A stretch of 64,000 nt of DNA, taken from the NCBI GenBank assembly GCA_039090855.1, contig CM076997.1, forward strand, positions 164,082,709-164,146,708. The letters are read 5' to 3'. A program made the translations under genes and the position numbers. The notes under the pieces are model-generated. The model was not told the DNA's origin. It did not search any database and saw only the letters and a list, made by a program, of their open reading frames with translations. Source of the stretch: Macrothele yani. Taxonomy: Eukaryota; Arthropoda; Arachnida; Araneae; Macrothelidae. Of the stretch, positions 1 to 10,652 are shown in pieces. Each line of letters starts with the position of its first letter. Within the stretch, counting starts at the first letter, position 1.

Positions 1-1235
1 ACTGGTTGCATTTTACGGACATTTTTCTTTACAATGACGCTAACCATTTGCAGGACAACATGCAAATTTAAAATAAGATGCATTAAATGTTTATGGGTTG
101 CGTGCACCAGACATTCTGTCCAATGAATACTTCCGCAAAATTAAATGTACATGAAAGATGTCTACGCAATTATCTTCACTCTAAATGGGTACAAGTTTCT
201 AACATGTATTCGGAGCAAGTGTATATGAGAAATTTCACTGAGAATGCAATGTTGTTCTGTGTTAATCCATTGGTACTGATATTTTGTTTTCACACGCCTT
301 AAGAGATATGTGCATTTCATGACTTGATAAATTTTATTTTGTGAAACTGGTACACTAAAGACGATCGACGACGGAGCTTTCGACGGTCACCTGTGGATAG
401 CTGAGCCCTACCTTCATTACACATGAACATTGGCACTCACGATACGCGGCACGCAGTAAACAGATACGATGGATAGACGAAACCAGATGCGCAAAAAATT
501 GAGACGCTGGAGAAGCGCGATGCGACAAGGTTTGAGGTGGACTAACTTCGGCGATTCTGATGCTCTGATGTTTTCTTACTTGACTCTCCTCTAAGCATTT
601 CGATATCACAAGGTGATCTGGAGATGCACACGCTCAGCAAAATACTTTTCGTACAAGGTGATGGGTGGTTACTTCCCAATATCTTCGTACCAGGAATTCC
701 ATGGCGTTAACGGACGTGCCGTTTGCGGGCAGGTTTGAAATCGTGGAATTAGCGGACAGTAATATGATGAATAAGAAACATGATCATGTAAGTTAGTAAC
801 ACCCAGTACATTCTCGAAAACAAATTTCCACTCTGGTATCTTCGCGTTAGTGCTAGATAACAGAGAAGTAACTTATCAAATAGTATTGTATAATTTGAAG
901 ACTTGATGCCCAGAATGGAATACAAAGCTAATAAACATGAACTTCGAAGCAAGGTTGTTAGTGCATCAAGAACAGACTTTCCAGAAGCTCTAATATCCGA
1001 ATGATAATTTTCATTTTTCACAATGTTTGTTAAAGAAAATTCAGGAAATAGGATTGGTTGTCCAATATAAAGAAACTGAATCCGAACTATATGTAAGATG
1101 TGAGCACATCTGACTTATATACCAATTGAAGTAATAGAAGATGCGTGGTTACATATTATGGCCAAATCTCTAAAAAATGAAAAATTATCCCAATTTCTTA
1201 ACTAGTTAGTTGAGCAGTGGCTGAACAACACAAAT
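1..1235. other. Non-coding AT-rich stretch, nothing recognised
   Basis: No open frame here exceeds about 90 codons and none resembles a family I know. I see no transposon ends, tandem repeat or tRNA-like box. It is best treated as decayed intergenic DNA to the left of the first Tc1 element. Confidence 0.6.
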
Positions 1236-2432
1236 ACACTATACTGACAAACGTCACCGGACACCTAGAAGAGAAACACAACAGAGCACGGTGTCGGTCA
1301 ATTTTTGGCCTTAATGCAAGCACTGGTCCTTCGAAACATGCTTTCGACAAAGTTTTGGAACACAGTGATAAGTATGCGCTTCCATTCAGTACATATTGCT
1401 GCCGCAAACTGTTGCTTAGTAGTAGGCCTTGGTTCCAAACTTGTTATGCGGCGCTCTAATTCATCCCATAGATGATCTATGGGATTAAGATCAGGCCACT
1501 GTGCTTAACAGTCCACACACGGTACGGAATTATCGTAAAACCACGTCGTAACAGTTCTTGCCTTATGGCTCGGTGCATTATCCTACTGGTACCAACAAGA
1601 CTAGGTTCCATAGTATTGGCACAGTGTTAGTAGAGCATAATTGTCCAGAATATTGAGGTAGACGTGCTGCTTAACAGGTTTGTTCAAGATAACCAATGGG
1701 CCGGGACCATACCATAAAAACACCCTCACTAGACTACACTGCCAGCTCCAAACTTGACCGTAGGAACAGTACACTGTGGTAAATAGCGTCCCTCCGGCTC
1801 CGACCATACCCACACACGGCCATCAGGCTAATGGATCGTGTATCTAAAATATTCAGTCCATAGGACCCGTTTCCATTGATCTACGGTCCACGATAAATGT
1901 TCTTTGCACCATGCGAAACGACGAGTAGCATTCCGAGTGGAGATGAATGGCTTATGAGTAGCAACACGACCACGGTTACCCATGGAATGAAGTTCTCTGC
2001 GAATGGTATGTGTACATACCGAGGTTCCAGCAGTTTTACTCACATGTACACTGAGGTCTTGTGCAGTACTCCGTCGATCACTGATTTATCACTGATTTTC
2101 TTTGGTCTGCAGATACGTTTTGCTGCTTCAGACACGCCAAGCGTCTTCCACTTATGCAGTACATCCAAAACAGTTGACTTGGGTGTGTTTAAACGCCTCT
2201 CGGTTTCTTTTATGGACAACCCACTAATATAACACCAACAATCTTTCCTTTCTCAAAGTCATTTCTCTCCCGCCGCGATATTTTTCCTAAACATCACAAT
2301 GCGATATGATCTCAGTCAGCTGCAGGCTTGTTTTTATACTGTTTGCAGCTGTACCGCGGATCTTAACAACCCCGCGTATCCGTCAGTTTGCTTTTGAAGG
2401 GGTGTCCTGTGACTTTTGTCAATATAGTGTAT
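1236..2432 (-). mobile_element. Tc1-like element, family A, copy 1
   Basis: The ends form terminal inverted repeats: the left end reads TACACTATACTGACAAACGT and continues into CACCGGACACC, and the right end is its reverse complement (GGTGTCC, GTGACTTTTGTCAATATAG). The same ends bound three other full copies in the window and one end fragment. The length of about 1.2 kb is normal for a Tc1 element. The element is inserted at TA dinucleotides and its broken transposase reads on the minus strand. Confidence 0.9.
1288..2281 (-). pseudogene. Broken Tc1 (DD34E) transposase, family A copy 1
   Basis: In active relatives this enzyme cuts the element out of DNA and inserts it at TA sites, acting in the nucleus. 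Matching parts of copy 4 are visible: the N-terminal helix-turn-helix region (DFEKGKIVG, ISGLSIKETERR), the TIRRELHSMG segment and the DLNPI block near the C-terminus. The expected ATG reads ATA. The first catalytic block reads WTEYFRYT instead of WTDESRYT. A stop precedes the DNAP block, and the final Glu codon is GAT (Asp). Several frameshifts split the frame, so the gene is dead. The family is certain; the exact limits are inferred by comparison with copy 4. Confidence 0.85.
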
Positions 2433-3165
2433 GTCTATCAGTATGTGGAACGTTTATAGACAGAGACACAGGATGAATAGCGGCTTAGATGGTTGGAATT
2501 CAAAATTAAATAAGATTGTAAGCCAAAAACAACCAAATGTTCAATTGCTAGTGAAAATTTTAAAGCAAGAAGCAACGGGTGTTTTACAGAAATGAAAGGT
2601 AAAGAATTGGGACGAATAGGATAAAAAAGTGAAAACAATATACATAAATGGACAGACGAATTGAAAATATTATTAGGAAGTTCAAGCGCTCAAATCTCCA
2701 GGAAAAATTCATAAGCAAAAAAAAAAAAAGTTACTAAAATGCGTTATAAATATATTTATTTATTTATTTTTGTGGGGTGTGTGTTACTTACTAATGGCAT
2801 AACCGTATCGTCCGCTAATGCCACGATTTCCTACCCGTCAGCAAACGCCACGACCACCGTAACAAGATGGACAATTTCTGCATATACTCTCATCTAGTTG
2901 CTACATATCTTACGATGCGAAAAGGGGACCCAATCATGTTTCATCTCTTGGAGCGACAGATTTCACACACATTTCTGTGGTGTCTGCGGCAAACATTTTG
3001 GGGTCTGTCCCATAGTCAGGTTGAACACAGCAATTCTCTGTCGTCAGGAGCACCACCACTCTCTTGTACAAATCAGTTAATAATGTCCTAATTTTTTTTA
3101 ATTTCACAGCCCTTTCGAGAACCCATCCTTAGAAAATCCTGCTAGCGCCATTCTCTTTATCTCGC
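2433..3165. other. Non-coding stretch with a short TTTA-rich tract
   Basis: AT-rich sequence with a short (TTTA) run near 2750-2776. Small open frames of up to 74 codons have no recognisable relatives. No element ends are seen. Confidence 0.5.
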
Positions 3166-3880
3166 GGGGTGCACCAGAAAGAAGGTACATTCAACTCTGG
3201 ATAAAGTAAACTTTGTCATAGTGAACATTCGGTTATAGTGAACCCAAATCATTAGTTCCGACCCGCAGCATTGGAAATGTACATTACAATTTTGTTTATA
3301 GTAAACCCTCAACTTCGGTTTTAGTGAACCTAAAAAATAAAACTTCAAAGAAAATAATGCACTTACAAGTACATTCATGAAATTGTAACTTGTATAATTC
3401 ATTAATGAAATGTATAATACGAATTTTAACTTATACAATTCATAGTACATGAAACTGTAACTTATTTCAAAGCAAACCTTCTTGTGAAAACGTGTTCAGA
3501 ACAGTATTGTAGACCTCCTCTGCCTGCCAACACCACATCAGTCCTTTAATCCATGGAACAAGGTGTGATTCGCAGCTTTGAAACCTATTACCGAAGGGAA
3601 GTAACGCTTCATTTAATCCAAGCCTTAAAATCAAAGCAAAACACATCAATAAATGTTCTGAATGCTGTAAGTTTTGGAAAAAAAGCGGGGAGGAGTGTGT
3701 CAACTGTCACCGTACAGAACTGTTTTTGGACACTGGAAAAATGGTAAAACTTGGTAATGAAGAGCAAAGCAAATGACATTCTTTCATCAAATATGACGCA
3801 AGATGATCTTCTGAAATCCGGTAAAACGCTTTCAACTGACAAAAATTCCAAAACAGTGTTTAAAGATATTCGACATATTG
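3166..3880 (+). mobile_element. Deleted pogo/Tigger-like DNA transposon relic
   Basis: Sequence at 3190-3330 contains several copies of a TATAGTGAAC / TTTAGTGAAC motif (for example CGGTTATAGTGAAC at 3229), which recalls the repeated terminal motifs of pogo-like elements. It is followed directly by the C-terminal part of a pogo-like transposase, so most of the coding region is missing. The right boundary is uncertain because the hAT element begins just downstream. Confidence 0.55.
3500..3870 (+). pseudogene. C-terminal fragment of a pogo/Tigger-like (DDE superfamily) transposase
   Basis: Translation around 3520-3745 shows LPANTTSVL, then a stop, then SMEQGVIRSF, ETYYRRE and SINVLNAV, ending near NCFW. 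This order is diagnostic of the last third of Tigger/jerky-type transposases (LPPNTTS..LQPMDQGVI..FK..YRR). The usual Gln before the MDQG-like block reads TAA. The DNA-binding CENP-B-like half and the first catalytic residues are absent. It is a relic with no expected function. Confidence 0.75.
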
Positions 3881-3924
3881 GAATTACATCTTGTACTTAA
3901 AAAAGGAAACACAGTACAGATTGC

Positions 3925-5395
3925 ATTAAATTTAGTATTTCATTTACAGTAGGTGAGCACTATCCATGCTCACAATATGTCACTTGCGGAAAAGTCCTTG
4001 AAAACGGCTGCTTAAAACCTTCCCTCTTGTCTCGTCACTTAGAAACTAAGCACCGAAGTCTTGCAAATAAACCAGTTGGTTTTTTCAAACAGAAATCCAA
4101 AGAACACAAACTATCTACTATCAATGAGTGTATTTTACTTCCTAATCCCTATAGCGGAAGAGTGATTAAAGCATCATACTTGGTAAGCTACCAAATAAGA
4201 AAAGCTGGGAAAACCCATTCTATTGCGGAAAATTTTATTTTACCTTGTGCGAATGCAATTGTATGTTTGGCAACGATTCGGCAAAAAAATTGCACATGAT
4301 ACCCCTTTCTAACAACACAGTGTCCCTCCGAATCCACGATATATCTGAGGATGTTGAATCTGTTATTATGGAACTGATGCGGAATAGTACTATGCACAGT
4401 TAGATGAGACCACAAACTTTCTAATCTAGTAATGTTAACTATATTTGTACGATACCTGAATAATTGTAAAGTGGAGAAGAACAAGCTGTTTTGCCTCCCA
4501 TTAAAAGAGCATACAACTGGTGAGGATATTTTTAATTTAATCAACTCGTATTTCGAAGAAAAGTAAATTGAATGGTCTTGCTGTGGAATTTGGGCAGATG
4601 GTGCAAAATTGATGACAGGAAAATTTGTGAGCTTAGTTCTTTGCATCAAAAATGAATGTGTGAATATTTCTTGGACGTATTAATAGACAAGGCTTGGCAT
4701 CGAGACGAATGCCGCAACAATTAAAATGTGGGTTCGATGAAGCTGTCAGAGAAGTCAACTTTATAGAATCCAAACCAACTAATTTCGGACTATTTACTTC
4801 CTTATGCAAGGATGTGGACAACGAGCAGGTTACTGTTCTGATGCACACGGATATTAGATGGCTCTCACGTGGCGAAGTGCTTACGCGTTTGTTCGAATTA
4901 GGACAAGAATTATCCGTTGTCTTTGAAGATCACTCTTTACATTTTTGTCGGCGTACAGCAGATCGTACATGGCTTCAAAGAAGAGCTGATTTGGCAGATA
5001 TCTTTTCGAAAGTAAATAAACTTTATTTATCATTACAAGTTTCAAATGCAACAATTTTCATTGTTCAAGATCGGGTGGAAAAATATGGCTGAAATTGTAA
5101 GAATTTTATGAAGAAGTTATTGAGAATAAATAGTACCGAGTGTTTTAGCAGCCTACACAACTGTTTGACAGAAAATGAACAGACTTCAGCCTACAACGTT
5201 AAAAACAATATCAAATGGCACTTGAAGTCCATAACGCTGACTTTTAAGGAGTATTTTCTACTAGTTTCCAAGAAATAAATTGAATTCGTAATAGATTTGA
5301 CGAGTTCTTCACGTTGCTGGCTGCTGACCTCAATGACAAGAAAATCTTATTGATGTTTCGACTGATTTTGGGTTCAAGAGCGAAAGCTTCTGGCA
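3925..5395 (+). pseudogene. hAT transposase pseudogene, BED finger to central region
   Basis: This was a cut-and-paste transposase of the hAT superfamily, in the group domesticated in vertebrates as ZBED5-like proteins. A BED zinc finger is visible near 3963-4050 (two Cys, then RHLETKH with paired His), followed by NKPVGFFKQKSKE. Next comes a segment on KASYLVSYQIRKAGKTHSIAE, then short matches on LFCLPLKEHTTGEDIF and CCGIWADGAKLMTGKF. Later, at 4694-5092, come PQQLKCGFDEAV, NFIESKP, MHTDIRWLSRGEVLTR and LADIFSKVNKLYLSLQ. At least three frame changes and several stops interrupt it. The C-terminal dimerisation part lies beyond the palindrome and the Tc1 insertion. Confidence 0.85.
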
Positions 5396-5397
5396 TA

Positions 5398-5581
5398 GTA
5401 AAACTATACAAGTAATCCGATTTATTGGCGTAGGAATATATAAATAACTGATTCCAAGCTTTCGCACATGAACCAGATCGCTTTTTCAAAGAACAAAAAC
5501 CCGTCTGGATGATGCGCGAAAGCTTGGAAACGCTTATTTATATATTCCTACGGCAATAAATCACATTACTAGTATAGTTTT
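5398..5581. repeat. Imperfect palindrome with arms of about 70 bp
   Basis: The arm at about 5398-5470 (AAACTATACAAGTAAT through CCAAGCTTTCGC) returns as its reverse complement at about 5512-5581 (CGCGAAAGCTTGG through ACTAGTATAGTTTT) after a spacer of about 40 bp. It lies between the central and C-terminal parts of the hAT transposase, so it is either a small foldback insertion or a later rearrangement. Confidence 0.75.
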
Positions 5582-5726
5582 AGCATTCTCTACACAATTG
5601 GTAGTAGTTCCTCGTTATTATAATAAATTAGCTTTAGACAGTTTTGACTTGCGTTAAAATCTGAATATATTTCGCTTAGTGACAAAGCTGTTAAAATAAT
5701 TTTGCCATTTTCAACTACCTACATAT

Positions 5727-6946
5727 ACTGAAGAGCAATTGAATTAGAGATACCTGTCTAGTAAAGTGTAGCACCACCTTTCGCCGTGATGACGGCGGCG
5801 ATTCGTCTTGGCATGGACTCGACAAGACACCGGAAGCGTTGGGAAGCCATACGGATCCACGACCCCTGAACAAGCTGCCACAGTTCACGAAGATTTGATG
5901 GAGGGGGTCAGAGCCTCGAACATCTCTCTCGATGGCATCCCAGATGTGCTCGATAGGATTGAGGCCAGGTGATCTAGCTGGCCAAGGAAGCGAGGTCACG
6001 TCGGTGGAGTGTTCATCCAACTATTCGGATACAACTCGGGAGCGATGGTACTGTGTATTGTCTTGTTGCAGGATGAGGTCCCCAGTGGGATGTTGAAGAC
6101 GCACAAACGAGAGCAAATGGTTGTCCAGGATATCCCGGTAACGTTGACCTGTGAGGGACGATGTCACACGTACCAGGGGTTCCATTTCAGTCCACGTAAG
6201 CAGTCCCCTGACGAGAATTCCACCCCCACCAGCTTGAAGAGTACCCTGCTGGCAAGAAGGATCCATCGCTTCATGTGGTTTGCGCCGTCTTCGTATCCTG
6301 CCATCCGCATGTACCAACGCGAATCTCGACTCATAAGTCCACGCAACATTTTTACATATGTCTAGGGTCCAGTGGCGATGTTTCCGCTTGCCCATGCCAA
6401 TCTTTGCACCCTGTGATGTGCGGTCAGCAGTGGTACCGTCGTGGGACGATGGCTTCTGTACGCCATAGCTAGGAGATGGTTCTAGATGGTGTGGCTACTT
6501 ACACGTTTTTGTGCACCAGCGTTAAATTGCAGAGTGATTTCTTGCACTGTGGCCTGTACATCCGCTGTTACAATGCGAGCTAGCCGACGATGACCTCACT
6601 CATCCACAAGCTGTTGTCCACGGCAGTTGGCCCTTGCAGGGATGGTTTTAGCGGATTCGATATACTCACGGTGCACCCCTGACACAGTGGCTCGTGAAAA
6701 TCCCAGTGCCTGCACTGCTTCCGAGATGGAGTGACCCATTCGTCGGGCCCCGACAATTTTCCCAAGATCAAATGCGCTTTTATCCGTAGTCTTACCCATA
6801 CTGCTTCCGACTCTTACTGATTCCCGTCGCTTCACTCCTTATATTGTCGGATCGCTACATACGTCATGTCGTTACCGTTTACAGGGCCGCTCACAGCTCC
6901 ACATTTGCATAACACCACCTGTCTCTAATTCAATTGCTCTTCAGTG
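5727..6946 (-). mobile_element. Tc1-like element, family B
   Basis: The inverted ends are clear: the left reads ACTGAAGAGCAATTGAATTA at 5727 and the right at 6920-6946 is its reverse complement (TCTAATTCAATTGCTCTTCAGT). The element is about 1.22 kb with TA at both flanks and lies within hAT element 1. Its transposase reads on the minus strand. Confidence 0.92.
5759..6799 (-). pseudogene. Broken Tc1-type transposase with 36-residue D-E spacing (family B)
   Basis: The start at 6799 (MGKTTDKSAFDLGK) is chosen because it leads straight into the helix-turn-helix (IVGARRMGHSISEA, LGFSRATVSGVHRE). Further segments are MGKRKHRHWTLD, YESRFALVHADGR, RKPHEAMDP, then QQDNTQYHRSRVV, a TAG stop, and LPWPARSPGLNPIEHIWD. 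Between the Asp of QQDN and the Glu of PIEH there are 36 residues, two more than in classical Tc1. The first catalytic Asp region reads TYESRF rather than SDESRF. A stop and several frameshifts inactivate it. The C-terminus ends in the usual GGATLY before a stop at 5759. Confidence 0.85.
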
Positions 6947-7026
6947 TATATGAGAGATTTTCTCTATCTACACCTCGTTGAAAACAAAACATCGATTAAA
7001 CTTGAAACCAGATCTAAGATTATGTC

Positions 7027-7229
7027 TGTGTCTTTTTTTTCTTTTTTGGGTTGAGACTTTAACGACCACCGTTAGCAACTCAGTGGGCTATAAGCAGTCG
7101 CGCGTCCCCAATTAAGGAGCACTGGGTCCACTGAAAAGAGATAGTTCCTTAGATAAACACAACACTCGTGGTTTACTGGGATTCGAAATCGGACGCGCTC
7201 AGACCTCTGCGCCACCAAGGCGGCCTCTA
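7027..7229 (-). mobile_element. tRNA-derived SINE, copy 1
   Basis: On the minus strand a tRNA-like head (CCTTGGTGGCGCAGAGGTCT as A box, TTTCGAATCCC as B box) is followed by a body that ends GCTAACGGTGGTCGTTAAAG and an A-rich tail (seen as a T run at 7029-7046). The head resembles a Leu/Ser-type tRNA. The same head-body-tail order recurs at 7330 and 18118. It lies inside the 3' part of hAT element 1. Confidence 0.75.
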
Positions 7230-7329
7230 TTTTGCCGAACCGAATATTGATGCACTTTGTTCTACTTAACAAACCCATAAATACTATTAAATTTATGTTT
7301 TACTTTCATCCGAAGGTATTTATATTTTT

Positions 7330-7547
7330 TATTTTTTTATTGGAGGTTTAACTACCACCGTGAGCAACTCAATGGGCTATGAGAAGTCGGCCATCCTTAA
7401 TTTAAGCCAACTAGTTCCAGGGAAGGGAGAGAGTGAATGTCGTAAGACAAACACAACATTCATGCCTCACCGGGATTCGAACCTGGACCCTTTTGGACGA
7501 ATGATCAGGATCCATCGCTTAAAACACTGCGCTACAGGAGCGGCGTA
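7330..7547 (-). mobile_element. tRNA-derived SINE, copy 2
   Basis: On the minus strand the head reads CTCCTGTAGCGCAGTGTTTT with a clean B box GGTTCGAATCCCGG near 7470. The body shares TGTTGTGTTTGTCTTACGAC and GTTGCTCACGGTGGTAGTTA with the copies at 7027 and 18118, and ends in an A-rich tail. It is the best-preserved of the three copies and lies in the same orientation as copy 1, about 100 bp away. Confidence 0.82.
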
Positions 7548-7935
7548 TTTATATCATTATAATTTTATCGCTATATTTATTTGTTACAATTTTAAATCAT
7601 TTAACATTTCTTTCAGGATTGATTTTCTACTTATTTCCAGGTTATTTAATCATGAATATATATTTTATAATACAGTAGGTATACTTTTTTGGTGTTTAAA
7701 TCCTTTTAGTTTTACGAAATATATATTTCCTGAAATAATTTTTGTAAGGACGTTTTAGAATTTCTTTAAAAGAAGGTACCTTCCCTGAAAGAAATGGCAA
7801 GTGCTGGAGCTATTTAAGAATATCCGTACAAAACTTTTATATTACTTGTTATGCGAACACAAACAGGTGCAATGGTTCACAAAAACAATATAATGTTGAA
7901 ATGGGTTCGCGAGTTAAAAAAGGTTGAGAATCGCT

Positions 7936-10652
7936 GATCTAGAACATGAGACATCGTTAAACATGTCAGATGTATACCAAACTTAGTAACCATGTATCAT
8001 TGCGAACGTTAAGAGTTTATTATTATATCTTACCTAATAATATAATTTTTTGTTCTGATCCACATGTTGAAATTTAAAGATTTCGGGCGGCAATTTCGAT
8101 AAATGGCAGCCCTATCCTCCCAACTCAGTACGATGCTTTAATCTCAAACGTTTAGCTGGCTTCATGTTCATTAATGAGGAGTGGACTCTCGCTACATATG
8201 TTGTAGCCTCCTTGCTCATATCTATCCCTAAGAGCAAAGTAGAGCTATAACCAAAACGATCCTAATATTTCATTTGCTTTTAAATAAAGAAAATTATAAG
8301 CCCATGAGTGTTTCTACTGCATTTTGAAAAAGATAGCTTCGAATTGAAAAAAAAAAGAATTATTTCCTTAATCTCTCGGTCGTCTCTTTTAACGATTCCA
8401 TTTTCTTCGGACTGTAGAACTGATTAAACTTGCCAGTGCTTTTATCACAGCTTTTTTGTTAAAGCCTTAAAATTTAAAATGATTGCTGCGTACCAGAAGA
8501 AGCTAAAATTTTATGTTATATAAAATCCATTTACGTTATTAGAAAGAATTTAAATAACTTTATATTCTACATAAGACTTTAGGATATATTTAGAATATCA
8601 GCTATAGGCATACTCAAAGGAAGAACAAGAAACAATTGTCGCTTCGTATGATTCTTTGTCGTCTGTGCTGTCCTGCTTTACCGAAAATATCAGCTGGGTA
8701 CTTCCGAAATCATTTTCACTGGAGGTTCAATTTTCGGCTGGGAAACCCCAGAGGATTTCTGCGAAATCCTGCACTCGTAGTGATGTGTTTTTCATTCTCC
8801 CTGGCTCAGCACAATCCTAAGTATGTATTCGAAGAAAAAGATGGGGCCAGTAGCAACAATTTCCTGAAGACTTCGCGATGAATATCTCGAGATGTCGCCA
8901 TTCTTGGAAATCCCTTGTAGGTTAAGGGATTATGACGACTTTATAAGAATGCTGAGGATTCAGTACTAGCATAGACACCTAGAGATTTACGCGAACTCAT
9001 GTTAAGAATTGTTGCTGTTTCTTTTTCTTCCGGCCTTTATCTCTTCCGTATTATTTTTCTTGCTGTTTCGTCATCTCAAGCTTCTATTCGTCTCTCGTTC
9101 TTTCTAAAATTTCCGTTTATGCTGCTTTCAATTCGCACGTTTTGCTGTTTTGGAGCAAAAGAAAAAAGGAAATCGAATCTGACATTTTCGGTCTATTTCT
9201 TCACTCTTCCTTTGTTTATTACAAAACAAATTATTTGATTTTTTTTTGACTCAGAGATCTCTTTTTAATTTAAAAGCTTATGACGTTAGTTCTTTATTTC
9301 TCCAGAAAAAACACAGTTGGAGCGTTGCAGCTTTGCTCACGTACAGAGCAAACTTAAAACAAATTCACTTGCACAGCGCATTTATAATTGATAAAATCGG
9401 TAAAAATGATCCTCCTTTTCTTTGGAAAAATATTTGGGTATAATGTTTTGACATGACTAATCAAAAAAGTGTTGATCCAACTAACAAATGAGTATGGATT
9501 CGTTGGATCAAAAACACTATGTGGAAGATATAAATTTCAGGAGAATTTATCAGATCTTTTCTGAATGTGGACTTTCATATATAAGGACACAACTAGAGAG
9601 TGTTACGTTTGTGTGTAAATGAATATAAGACTTACGTATGGAACTATGAAATGAAGAAGTCTTCGACATCTCAGCATTCTCAAGCAAATAAAAGAAATAT
9701 TTTGGTTTAAAAACGCTAAACGTGTTTATGAACCTGATGTGACTAGGTACCTTAGAAGCTTTCTACATTATCGCAACTCTTCACGAATTGTAAATGGCAT
9801 GGCATCGACTCAATTTGTTTCAATCTTGTGGCAGGAACTCCCAAAAGTCAGTGACCGTCGGAACTCCAACGATACTCAAACAATTTAAATATTTACGTTC
9901 CATTTTTCCTGATGAAGCACTGCCAAGCGACGAGCTAAGCTATAGTTGACCTTAAAATAAAAAAAAATTGGAATAAAAAAATTGGAATAAAAAAATTGGA
10001 ATAAAAATTGTTGAGCTGATCTAAACTACAAAACTGCGTTTTCGGTATTCAAGGAAAACTAAATTATACAGTATTATAGTTCCAGAGGCTTCATTTATTA
10101 GCGCACTGTTCTTATTTAAATATTGGAAACTGGAAAAACAATATGTTTCTGTGGAAGCCAAAGGAACTGAAATTTCCCAGCTTTTATTCAAACACTTCTG
10201 CATGCGTAGCGTATCTCGCAAAGTGAGTATGACCATCAAAAAGCTTTTCTTAAATTCGTTGAATCAATATTTTCATTTTTGGATGATTTTTCGTTCATCT
10301 TTAGAACAGACACGTTGATCATTTGGGAATCAGAACGGACGTTTCGAAGTCTGAGATATTCGAAAAAAAATTAGGAAAACATCGGAGCAATTTCTACGCT
10401 TAAGAAAAAGTGGAAGAATCGAAGCCTCTTTTGGTGCCAATTGGAGACGGTATCGTCAGTCATGAAACGCTTTGTGCTGGTCTTTGATTAACACTGAAAT
10501 CATCACCTTCAGCGTAAAAGTATTTTTATCCCTTGCTTCAATAATGGCTGAAAGAAACAAATTTGAAATGTAAATCCGGATTTTGCAAGTTTTTGTGTGT
10601 GTAGTTTGGAGCTGAGTGTTGATTACAAAATTGCAGTATTCTCAAACGACAC
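7936..10652. other. AT-rich gene-free stretch between hAT 1 and mariner
   Basis: About 2.7 kb without a recognisable gene or element ends. Small open frames at 8636, 8999 and 9246 (65-81 codons) look like chance. The only clear structure is a short A-rich tandem repeat at 9960-10010. Confidence 0.55.
9960..10010. repeat. 14-bp A-rich tandem repeat, about 3.5 copies
   Basis: The unit AAAAAAATTGGAAT repeats head to tail, with a shortened last copy. It is a simple minisatellite in otherwise unique sequence. Confidence 0.85.

Larger units (their letters stand above)
5690..7020 (+). pseudogene. hAT transposase C-terminus split by a Tc1 insertion
   Basis: Just before the Tc1 element the plus strand reads FCHFQLPT in one frame and LPFSTTYI in the frame expected for hAT. 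Just after it comes YERFSLSTP, then KTSIKLETRSK. Joined in position, these match the conserved hAT dimerisation segment (LPFPTTYLCE.GFS..L..K...R..L). The Tc1 element therefore landed inside the codons of this motif. Only the two flanks (about 5690-5726 and 6947-7020) belong to hAT; the sequence between them is the inserted element. Confidence 0.7.
3925..7935 (+). mobile_element. hAT element 1 (ZBED5/Charlie-like), interrupted by Tc1 and SINE insertions
   Basis: A decayed hAT transposase runs through 3925-5395 and resumes around the Tc1 insertion (about 5690-5726 and 6947-7020). The right end at about 7913-7935, read on the minus strand, is CAGCGATTCTCAACCTTTTT, which matches the CAGTGGTTCTCAA-type terminus of this hAT group. 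I could not find the matching left end; it may lie in or beyond the pogo relic. The element contains a 70-bp-armed palindrome, a full Tc1 element and two tRNA-derived SINEs, all later additions. Confidence 0.75.
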
